Positions 45,164-52,693 of a stretch of 64,000 bases of DNA are shown here, piece by piece. Below the pieces are notes generated by a model that worked only from the letters and a program-made list of their open reading frames with translations, did not search any database and had not been told where the DNA came from. Each line of letters starts with the position of its first letter. Position 1 is the first letter of the stretch. The DNA comes from CAWDMN01 sp963803155 (GTDB lineage Bacteria; Acidobacteriota; Terriglobia; Versatilivoradales; Versatilivoraceae): positions 16,261-80,260 of the forward strand of contig CAWDMN010000101.1 in assembly GCA_963803155.1 (NCBI GenBank), read 5' to 3'. The position numbers and the translations under genes are program-made.

Positions 45164-46087
45164 ATGCGTTCGTGGCTCTTTTTGTTCTGCTGCAACCTGA
45201 TGTGGGCACTCCAATTCACTTGCATTAAGCTCGTGCAAGACCAGGTGGGATCGTTATTCACGGTTTGGGGCCCGATGACCCTGGCCACGCTTTTTCTTTT
45301 CCCGTTTGTCCGCGCCGAACGCCGGAATTTCCACAATTCACGGCGGGGTTGGAAAGACATCCCCCTTTTCTTGGTGCTGGCGTTGATTGGAGTTTTCCCG
45401 GGCCAGGTCTTGGTGACATGGGGGACGCGAATGTCGCTGGCCAGCAATGCGGCCTTGTTGATGTTGACCTTGCCGGTCTGCACCGCCATATTGGCTGTTC
45501 TGTTGTTGGGAGAACGCATGACCCGGATCCGTTGGATCAGTTTCGGCCTGGCTCTCATCGGCGTGGTATTATGTTCCAACTTTAACTTTGGCCCACTGGA
45601 CTTTGGAACTGGCTATCTATTCGGGAATATCCTGATCTTCTCTGGAGTCTTAGGAAGCTCTTTCTACAACTCTTACGGCAAAAAAGTCCTGGAACGCTAT
45701 TCGCCGCTGGAAATGCTTTACTACACTTATCTGGCCATGTTTGTCCTTCTGACCCCGCTGGTTCTCCATCAGGAAATGGATGTCTTCCGAAGAGTCCCGA
45801 GCTTTACGGCTCAGACTTGGATCGGTTTGGGACTCCTCACAGTCTTTCACAACTTTCTTTCCATGGTCCTGTTTCTCAAAGCGCTGAAGCAACTCGATGC
45901 CATTCAGGCCGCCCTTTCCAACTATCTCATCACCTTTATGGGAGTCCCCATTGCCGCCATCTGGCTGGGAGAGCGGTTGACGATGATGGCCGTCGCCGGA
46001 GGAATCCTGGTCCTCGCCAGTACGTTGCTGATCACTTTGTGGGAAGAACGAAGAAATAACCAATCTTTGCTTCAAGAAGGTGGATAG
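45164..46087 (+). CDS. EamA-type drug/metabolite transporter
   Basis: A 307-residue inner-membrane protein with ten hydrophobic helices in two EamA repeats (about 5-140 and 155-295). The repeat marks are LLMLTLPVCTAILAVLLLGERMTRIRW and LSNYLITFMGVPIAAIWLGERLT, each with the Gly-Glu pair. Members export or import metabolites, amino acids or sugars. It lies inside the glycan cluster and could move an intermediate, but nothing in it shows which. GGGAGC lies 7 bases before the ATG. Confidence 0.9.
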   Translation: MRSWLFLFCCNLMWALQFTCIKLVQDQVGSLFTVWGPMTLATLFLFPFVRAERRNFHNSRRGWKDIPLFLVLALIGVFPGQVLVTWGTRMSLASNAALLMLTLPVCTAILAVLLLGERMTRIRWISFGLALIGVVLCSNFNFGPLDFGTGYLFGNILIFSGVLGSSFYNSYGKKVLERYSPLEMLYYTYLAMFVLLTPLVLHQEMDVFRRVPSFTAQTWIGLGLLTVFHNFLSMVLFLKALKQLDAIQAALSNYLITFMGVPIAAIWLGERLTMMAVAGGILVLASTLLITLWEERRNNQSLLQEGG

Positions 46088-46344
46088 TTCAGGAGATGGC
46101 TTTCACTCTTGCATCACAGGCTGACTGCAGACCTCGGCCATGAGCGGATCTCGGGTGAAATCAGGATCAAAAGAGAGATTGATTTTTCTTCTGCTGGAAC
46201 GACTACCAATACTATTTGTGCTCCGAAGTGAGTATTCAGTTTAAAGAATTTGTATATCGCAATAACTGAAGTCGATTCTCAACTGGTCGCAGACACTGCA
46301 TAACGCCGAACCATTCACAGGATGGTTTGAAGAGGGGGCTTGTG

Positions 46345-48270
46345 ATGGCAGTTGGACAACGGCTGATACTTCATTCTTTTTATCCACTCATTCTCCCGGC
46401 ACTGTTATTGTCCACCTCCGTTCTGGCAAATCCTCCAAATCCAAAATCGGAAGCTCCTTGGCCGGCAAAACCTTATGCAGTGCTCTTGGTGGTGGAAAAG
46501 TGGAGCGATCCAGCCAGCGTTCTGATTGAGCACCAAAAGGACGAGTTTCAGCCTGTACCGGCTCTGCTCAAGGCCTGGTCTGTTCCCTTTGATATTTTGC
46601 GATTGGATCAGCAGCACTTGAGCAGTGCTCATTTGTTGGATCGCGACGGCAGTATCCGTTATGGTGCGGTCGTCTGGTTGGCGGACCTAGAATCATACGC
46701 AGGGCAGAATCTGGGCGCTTTGCAGGAGGCCGTGCAGGCAGGAACCAGCCTCCTGGTGATTCGATCGCGATTTCGTGATCCCAAGATGGAGAAGATGCTC
46801 GGGTTGAAGTTTAAAGAACCGTATGGTTCCACGGACCCGTTCAGTCTTTCGAAATCTCATTACATCACGCGAGAGGTAGACAGGCAAAAATTGGGAGAGA
46901 GTGAAGCGGCTGGCGACTATAGTCAGCGGTTTTGGGTGGAGCCTTCGGGAGCCGAAATCTTGGCCAGGCAGGGGGAACATCCCATCCTCACTCTCCGCCG
47001 GAGCGAAAATGAGAGCTCGGCGATCTGGATGGGAGCCACTAATCTTGCGGCGATTCGGGACTCCGTTTATTGGAGAAGTCTGTTCTTTCGGTCGTTGGTC
47101 TGGTGCCTGGGATACCTGGTCAAACCCGATTTGGAATACTCCAGCCGAATCATTTTGGAAATGGATGATTGGGGGACAGCCGATAAAGGCTTTCTTTCCT
47201 ATTGGCGATATCCTACACCAAACGAAGAGATAATCCGCGAGCAATTGATCGCGCCGCTCGAAAAGCATGGGGCTGTAGCTGTCGCCAACACGATTACTGG
47301 TTATGTAGACCGAAAATCCAAGCGCATTTTGTCCCCATGGGAACAGCAGTTCACGGATCTTTTTGGAGTCGGGCAGGACTATGCCTCCACGCAACGCGGA
47401 TTGAAAGAGGCCGTTCGGGCGGGGGTTCTTGAAATCCAGAGTCATGGTTGGACTCACATGCAGCCGGATCTGGATAGTCCGCCAGGTCCCTGGTGGATGG
47501 CGGATTTGGCGGGGGAAGCTTCAGTGGCGGGGTGGTACACCGAATTTGAAGACCAACGCCGCGGGACGGAGATTCCTGCCATTACCCAGCGTTTGCACAT
47601 GCGGCGTTCCCTAGAGTGCCTTTGGAAGGATTTTGGGGTGCGGCCTCTCTCCTTGCGGGAGGGAGGTGGCGGCTGGTCAAAATCATATATTAACCACACC
47701 GGCCGCCTGGCTGCCGAAATGGGATTTGGCCTTTTTCATGCCGAACCGGATGGTTATTATTTCTTAAGCCGCGATTTAGTCCTGGATATGACTGGCATTG
47801 GTCCGGAGGCTTACCATGGATTTGAGCGCCCGTTTCACCCCGAACAGTGGCCCGTTCACCCTGATGGTCCATTGGTTCTGACCTTCCACGACCGCGATAT
47901 TTCCTTGCAGCCTGAATTTCTCGAACATTTGTTTAATGATCTTCCTGCCGGCACCAAGACCCTGAGCATGAATCAGTACGTGGGCTTTCTTCATGCGGAC
48001 ATCCATTCTTCAACCAAAGATGGTTGGGCGCTGACGATTCAGTTCGATGAGCCTTATTGTGTCTATTTTGCGACTCATTCATCCTCTTGGCAGTTGTGGA
48101 TGGCCGATTCTCTAAAAGAGACACTGTCAGCCAAAGGGCCGCTTATTCTTTCGGTGGATGGCAAATCTGCGGTTACCCCAGATGTGGCGGAATTTCAGAG
48201 GGAGACTTTGAGAATCGCCTTGCCAGCGGGTTTAGGCAGCCACACCTGGAAGCTGGCATCGGCCCGGTAG
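46345..48270 (+). CDS. Exported NodB-like polysaccharide deacetylase-fold protein
   Basis: A 641-residue protein with a signal peptide (hydrophobic about 12-28, cut near VLANP). Residues 30-260 look like a class-I glutamine-amidotransferase-like or flavodoxin-type alpha/beta domain. From about 268 the sequence follows the NodB pattern: Asp274-Asp275 in LEMDDWG, His367 and His371 in SHGWTHM, an Arg in LREGGGGW and LTFHDRD near the end of the domain. These would bind a metal and remove acetyl groups from a glycan in the periplasm. I do not recognise a named family for the whole protein. Codons at 46327 (TTG), 46342 (GTG) and 46345 (ATG) are possible starts; the ATG has AGAGGGGGC at good distance. 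An HGSNAT-like acetyltransferase gene starts 40 bases after its stop. Confidence 0.65.
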   Translation: MAVGQRLILHSFYPLILPALLLSTSVLANPPNPKSEAPWPAKPYAVLLVVEKWSDPASVLIEHQKDEFQPVPALLKAWSVPFDILRLDQQHLSSAHLLDRDGSIRYGAVVWLADLESYAGQNLGALQEAVQAGTSLLVIRSRFRDPKMEKMLGLKFKEPYGSTDPFSLSKSHYITREVDRQKLGESEAAGDYSQRFWVEPSGAEILARQGEHPILTLRRSENESSAIWMGATNLAAIRDSVYWRSLFFRSLVWCLGYLVKPDLEYSSRIILEMDDWGTADKGFLSYWRYPTPNEEIIREQLIAPLEKHGAVAVANTITGYVDRKSKRILSPWEQQFTDLFGVGQDYASTQRGLKEAVRAGVLEIQSHGWTHMQPDLDSPPGPWWMADLAGEASVAGWYTEFEDQRRGTEIPAITQRLHMRRSLECLWKDFGVRPLSLREGGGGWSKSYINHTGRLAAEMGFGLFHAEPDGYYFLSRDLVLDMTGIGPEAYHGFERPFHPEQWPVHPDGPLVLTFHDRDISLQPEFLEHLFNDLPAGTKTLSMNQYVGFLHADIHSSTKDGWALTIQFDEPYCVYFATHSSSWQLWMADSLKETLSAKGPLILSVDGKSAVTPDVAEFQRETLRIALPAGLGSHTWKLASAR

Positions 48271-48310
48271 TTATTTATTGTTACGAACTTTTTTTAGGGA
48301 GGATGTATTT

Positions 48311-49486
48311 GTGCAAAATCCTGCCACCCCTGATTCTTTGGAAGAAAAAAGCGGGACAACCAAAATGGAACATTCCGCTGTAAGATGTTCTCCCCCCGCC
48401 GCGACGGCGCGGCTGGTTTCATTGGACGTATTCCGGGGTTTCATTATGTTTTGGATTGTAGGCGGAAGTTCACTGGTGTTGGGAATTCAGGCCCTCGGGC
48501 ACAATCGCCTTATCGATGCGCTTGTCTATCAGTTGAATCACAGCCCCTGGGAAGGCCTCCGCTTCTATGATTGCATCTGGCCCTGCTTCATGCTGATGGT
48601 GGGAGTCTCCATTCCTCTTGCCTATGCCAAACGCTCTCTCACTCACCCTCATTCTCAATTGCTGCGTCATGCCTTGCGGCGGTCTCTCATTTTGTTTTTA
48701 CTTGGATCGCTGCGAGAATCGGTTAATCTGGGCTCTCCACGATGGATTGAGCTGAGCAGCGCCTTGCAGCCCATCGCCGTTGCGTACTTGGCTGCGTTCC
48801 TGCTGGTGCGAAAGTCGTGGCGGCTTCAAGCCATGGTTGGCGGGCTGATCCTCTTGGGATATTCCCTCCTGCTGGCATTTGTCCCTGCGTCTGGCATCGG
48901 AGCTGGCCTTTATCTGAAGAATGCCAATCTGGTTTATGCCGTGGATCTGGCACTGCTGGGGCATCGCGCCAAGGAAGCGGTATTTTTGGAAGGATGGGGG
49001 ACCATTCTCTCGACAATTCCCACCGTCGCCACTACTATCCTGGGTCTCGTCCTCGGCCAGCTTCTACGAAGTGATCGTCCCGCAGTCACGAAGCTGAAAA
49101 CTCTGGCTATGATTGGAATAGGCGGATTGATCGTGGGATCATGCACATCGGTTTTCATCCCTGTGGTAATGAAGATGTGGACAAGTTCATACGGCATCTT
49201 GTCGGCGAGCTGGGCGGTTCTAATGCTCTGGTTTTTTTACGCGATTGTTGATGTCCTTGGCTATCGAAAATGGGCATTCATTTTTGTCGTCATAGGCATG
49301 AACGCCTTGCCCTTCTATTTGTGCGATGTTGTGACGAGACTCTCTTCCATTGTGGCCATCTTCACCAAAGGTCCTGCCGCTGCCCTGGGTTCGGTCGGTC
49401 CGTTGTTTGCCGCATTGGCATTTTTTGTCGTCGAATGGGTGATCTTCTACTGGATGTATAGGTGCCGGATATTCCTGAGTGCTTGA
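48311..49486 (+). CDS. HGSNAT-like (DUF5009) transmembrane glucosaminide N-acetyltransferase family protein
   Basis: A 391-residue inner-membrane protein with about ten helices. It starts the domain with RLVSLDVFRGFIMF. His77 in LNHSPWEG matches the QHxPWxG region that holds the active-site His of human heparan-alpha-glucosaminide N-acetyltransferase. Family enzymes pass an acetyl group from cytosolic acetyl-CoA across the membrane to terminal glucosamine of a glycan. The GTG at 48311 follows GGGAGG; the frame starts further up at a TTG (48278) without a ribosome site. It is flanked by the deacetylase-like gene and a GH123-like gene, 43 bases before the latter. Confidence 0.82.
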   Translation: MQNPATPDSLEEKSGTTKMEHSAVRCSPPAATARLVSLDVFRGFIMFWIVGGSSLVLGIQALGHNRLIDALVYQLNHSPWEGLRFYDCIWPCFMLMVGVSIPLAYAKRSLTHPHSQLLRHALRRSLILFLLGSLRESVNLGSPRWIELSSALQPIAVAYLAAFLLVRKSWRLQAMVGGLILLGYSLLLAFVPASGIGAGLYLKNANLVYAVDLALLGHRAKEAVFLEGWGTILSTIPTVATTILGLVLGQLLRSDRPAVTKLKTLAMIGIGGLIVGSCTSVFIPVVMKMWTSSYGILSASWAVLMLWFFYAIVDVLGYRKWAFIFVVIGMNALPFYLCDVVTRLSSIVAIFTKGPAAALGSVGPLFAALAFFVVEWVIFYWMYRCRIFLSA

Positions 49487-49529
49487 AATCAGACAGAAAC
49501 GAATCTGTGTATGAGGGAGAGCTGTGCCT

Positions 49530-52448
49530 ATGATGAAACCAATCCGAATCTGCCGGGTGTTGTCTGGCTTTGCTTTGTCATTCCTCTTTTTTTGGCCTGT
49601 TCGACTTTGGGCCGACTTGAATGAGCCGTTGATCCAGATTGGACAATTCCTCCATCCCCCCGTGATTGACGGCAAGCTGGAGGATCCTGCCTGGAAAATA
49701 AGCGCCCACCTGGCGAACTTTCCGGTTTGGACCCTCCGGAGCTATGCGGAAGAGCCGCTGGAAGTTCACTTTGGGTATGACCAGCAAAATCTCTATTTTT
49801 CCTTCCGATGCTCCGTTCAAAATGGTGAAGAGTTGAATAAACTGGGGCCTCGGAAGGAGAGGGACAGCTTTCTTTGGGGTGACTCTTACATCCGGATGCA
49901 GCTGAAAAAAGCCGACTGGGCGGTTTGGATCATGCTCGATCCCCGCGGTTCTCTGGCTGACGCCCGCAATGAGGACCAAAGCTGGAATGGCAAATGGATC
50001 TATGAAACGAGGATAGATCCTAAGGGCTGGACAGTAGAAGGGCAAATTGCCTTTTCAGATTTAGGCCAGTCTGTTCCCGTTGTTGGGGAGCATTGGCAGA
50101 TCGAAGTCCAAGACAATGCTGTGAGCTGGGGAGGAGAAGCAGTTTTTGCTGGCGAAATGTCACTGTCGTGTCTTTCCAATCCATGGCCAGCACCTTCCCC
50201 CGGAGAAAACCATCTGCCTATTCATTTGGCACTTTCAAACGGTATACCTAGGACTGTCGCGGCTGAGATTGAATTGATCCCTTTTGAGGGCGAACCCCAT
50301 TACGTGAATCAGCAGGGTCAAGGTCCCTCCAGCAACCTGGAGCTGGCCATTCGGCGTCCTCCCTTAAGATTCCAGCGGCGGATCAGTCTTGTCCCTGTCC
50401 GATTCGCCAACGAAAATTTAACCTATCAATTGCCTGAGGAAGGAAGTTATTACGCCACCCTCAGCGTCCGAGCCGTGGGGACCGATGAATTGCTCTATCG
50501 GTCCAGGGGGTTTTGGTTCACTCTTTCTCCTAATCGAAGTTGGCTCGACCGGCTCAAATTGCGGCTGGGAGAGATGCGGGCAGCAGTGGTTCAATTGCCC
50601 GCCAGTCTTCTTCCTGTACTGCAAACTGAAGTCAATCGTCTGGAGTCCCGGCTAGCTGATTGTAATTCTTCCTTGGAACCAGCCTGGAAATCGCAGCAGT
50701 GGGGCGAGCTCGCTGAGAAGATTTCTCAAATTGAGGGGGATCTTGATCGATTCCAGCATAAAGTCTCCTATTTGGCCTTGAGACAATCCTATTCGCCAGG
50801 AGTGAAGTTTGGGGTGAGTGCCGTTCATTCCTTGATGAAGCTTCAGCGGGATGCCGCTTTGCCCGTTCCGGTTCGGGTAGACATCTCCATTAGTGCCGCC
50901 AAAAATGAAAGAGAATCTTTCCAGATTGCCATTCTCCCCTTCGGTGAGAATCTTAAAGACGTCCAAGTGGAAATCGGCCCCTTCGAAGGCCCTGCTGGAG
51001 CCAGAATATCGCCGGATGAATTCCAAACATCTCTGGTGGATTATGTAAAAATCGATTGGGATTCTGACTATGAAACTGACCGGCGCGGCTGGTGGCCTGA
51101 TCCGTTGATCCCGCTTTCCGGACCTTTCCAGGTTTCCGGCGGCCTTTCTTGCCAGCCATTGTGGGTGACTGTCCATGTGCCTTCTACAGTCCCGGCGGGA
51201 AAATATCGCGGGACCATTTCCATCCGGCCCTCCAATGCAGAGCCAGCGAGCGTTGCCGTGAATTTACGAGTCTGGGATTTCGAGATTCCAATGCAAGGCC
51301 ACCTGAAAACGCATACTTGGGATTCTGCTGAGACATTTGCGCAGTTTTACAATCTCAAGGAATATCCGATGGACTGGTACTTGCGCATTTGCGATCTGCT
51401 TTTGAAGAACCGTTTGAATCCAGGGTTTGCCGGAGTCAACTATACGAAACCGGAACCCGGCCCTGACGGGAACTACAATTTCGAGACGTCGGCGCGAGTG
51501 CTTCAGTATTGCCTGGAAAGAGGGTTGACTCGGTATTCCATTCTCCAGATGCGCAAGGGAAAATATTCGGCGGAAGAAGGCGAGCGTGTTTACACATTTA
51601 TCAAAGCCTATGCGGATTTTCTGAGAAAGAAAGGTTGGCTGGACCGTGCCTTGGTGGAGTTGTGGGATGAGCCCTTGTTGCAGGAGTGGCCGGATGTCAA
51701 AGCCCGCGCGGAGCGAATCCGCCAATTGGCGCCGGATTTGAAGGTACAGCTTTTTGCCAACCTGAGTGAAGGACCCTATGCGTTCTGGACCGAAGATGCC
51801 AGGAAATTTGGTTCCGACCGGCTCATCGATATTTGGGCGCCCATCCCACCCATCGAGGCGCCGGATCTGCAGGCCCGGGGCGGAGAAATCTGGACCTATT
51901 TCTGCACGCTGGCCCGGGGAGTGGCGCCCAATTTTTACATTGATCGTCCGGCCGTGTATCAACGGACCATCGGCTGGCATTCTTGGATGTATCACGTGGA
52001 TGGCTTTGAACATTGGTCGGTCAACAGCTTCGAACGGAACATCCGGCCGGGAAAGCCGCTTCCCGAAAAATGGCCGAATGTTCCTTGGGATGCGCGATCG
52101 ATTGGAGCATTCAGCGGAGAAGGCCAGTTGGTGTATCCCGGCCCCAACGGCCAGCCCTGGCCTTCGCTTCGGCTCGAGATTTTTCGTGACAGCATGGAAG
52201 ACTATGAATATCTTTATCGTCTCCGGGAATTGTTGAACAGCTCCGGAGAAAAGATTGCCCCGGTCGAATTGGCCCGAATCCGACAGTTGTTGGCGCCAGA
52301 ACAGTATTTGCTCATCAAATATCCCAGGGAGGTCAAAACGACTTTGGAGAATACCATCCGTTTTCCTGACCAGCCGGAACGTTTCCTGGAAGCCCGGACC
52401 GCGATTGCCCAGGCCATTGAACGGCTGCAGTCAGGGCTGAACAAATGA
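49530..52448 (+). CDS. DUF4091 / GH123-like protein with N-terminal CBM9-like domain, exported
   Basis: A 972-residue protein. After a signal peptide (LSGFALSFLFFWPVRLWAD) comes a CBM9-like carbohydrate-binding domain at about 35-215 (PVIDGKLEDPAWK, LYFSFRC, WTVEGQIAFSDLG). A middle part contains coiled segments, then a beta domain, and the C-terminal barrel from about 600 matches DUF4091/GH123: Asp713-Glu714 in LWDEPLL and the end motif LEIFRDSMEDYEYLYRLREL. GH123 enzymes are exo-beta-N-acetylgalactosaminidases with an Asp-Glu pair that uses the substrate acetamido group. The start could also be the GTG at 49524; GGGAGAG lies upstream of both. Confidence 0.85.
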   Translation: MMKPIRICRVLSGFALSFLFFWPVRLWADLNEPLIQIGQFLHPPVIDGKLEDPAWKISAHLANFPVWTLRSYAEEPLEVHFGYDQQNLYFSFRCSVQNGEELNKLGPRKERDSFLWGDSYIRMQLKKADWAVWIMLDPRGSLADARNEDQSWNGKWIYETRIDPKGWTVEGQIAFSDLGQSVPVVGEHWQIEVQDNAVSWGGEAVFAGEMSLSCLSNPWPAPSPGENHLPIHLALSNGIPRTVAAEIELIPFEGEPHYVNQQGQGPSSNLELAIRRPPLRFQRRISLVPVRFANENLTYQLPEEGSYYATLSVRAVGTDELLYRSRGFWFTLSPNRSWLDRLKLRLGEMRAAVVQLPASLLPVLQTEVNRLESRLADCNSSLEPAWKSQQWGELAEKISQIEGDLDRFQHKVSYLALRQSYSPGVKFGVSAVHSLMKLQRDAALPVPVRVDISISAAKNERESFQIAILPFGENLKDVQVEIGPFEGPAGARISPDEFQTSLVDYVKIDWDSDYETDRRGWWPDPLIPLSGPFQVSGGLSCQPLWVTVHVPSTVPAGKYRGTISIRPSNAEPASVAVNLRVWDFEIPMQGHLKTHTWDSAETFAQFYNLKEYPMDWYLRICDLLLKNRLNPGFAGVNYTKPEPGPDGNYNFETSARVLQYCLERGLTRYSILQMRKGKYSAEEGERVYTFIKAYADFLRKKGWLDRALVELWDEPLLQEWPDVKARAERIRQLAPDLKVQLFANLSEGPYAFWTEDARKFGSDRLIDIWAPIPPIEAPDLQARGGEIWTYFCTLARGVAPNFYIDRPAVYQRTIGWHSWMYHVDGFEHWSVNSFERNIRPGKPLPEKWPNVPWDARSIGAFSGEGQLVYPGPNGQPWPSLRLEIFRDSMEDYEYLYRLRELLNSSGEKIAPVELARIRQLLAPEQYLLIKYPREVKTTLENTIRFPDQPERFLEARTAIAQAIERLQSGLNK

Positions 52449-52483
52449 CAGGCCTGAAGAGTGCGGCCATTTGTCAATATCCC

Positions 52484-52518
52484 GAGGAGCCGCGCATGCC
52501 AACGAGGCTGTCACAACC
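52484..52518 (+). repeat. GGCTGTCACA dispersed repeat, copy 3
   Basis: GAGGAGCCGCGCATGCC followed by AACGAGGCTGTCACAACC. It lies 36 bases after the DUF4091 gene and next to the hairpin element at 52537. Confidence 0.75.
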
Positions 52519-52536
52519 AGAGGATTAAAATGGGAT

Positions 52537-52613
52537 GATGGAGGCGGCCTGCCCTGAGGCCGTCGGAGTAGGTTTGGCAAACCCAGGCGGGGTGAGGATA
52601 CCCCGCCTCCATC
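52537..52613. repeat. Cloverleaf-like palindromic element
   Basis: Outer arms GATGGAGGCGG (52537-52547) and CCGCCTCCATC (52603-52613) are perfect complements. Inside are CGGCCT/AGGCCG (52545-52550, 52557-52562), GGTTT/AAACC (52571-52575, 52579-52583) and AGGCGGGGT/ACCCCGCCT (52585-52593, 52600-52608). It lies in the spacer before the Tat-exported GH20-like gene. Confidence 0.9.
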
Positions 52614-52693
52614 CACGCCATTTTCTGAGTAGGTATCTGATGACAGATCTGAAACAACTTTGCTCATTCACACATCAAAAAAATGGAGAAATT

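Noticed and set aside
44833..45228. 131-codon open frame on the plus strand
   Set aside because: It runs through the multi-hairpin element and the GGCTGTCACA repeat, has no ribosome site and overlaps the start of the EamA gene.
46235..46270. Inverted repeat TTCAGTT...AACTGAA as a possible operator before the deacetylase-like gene
   Set aside because: Seven-base arms with a 22-base gap are expected by chance at this rate, and the motif is not seen elsewhere in the locus.
52537..52613. tRNA-like gene suggested by the cloverleaf shape
   Set aside because: Arms and loops do not fit tRNA lengths, and the conserved T-loop and CCA-end features are missing.
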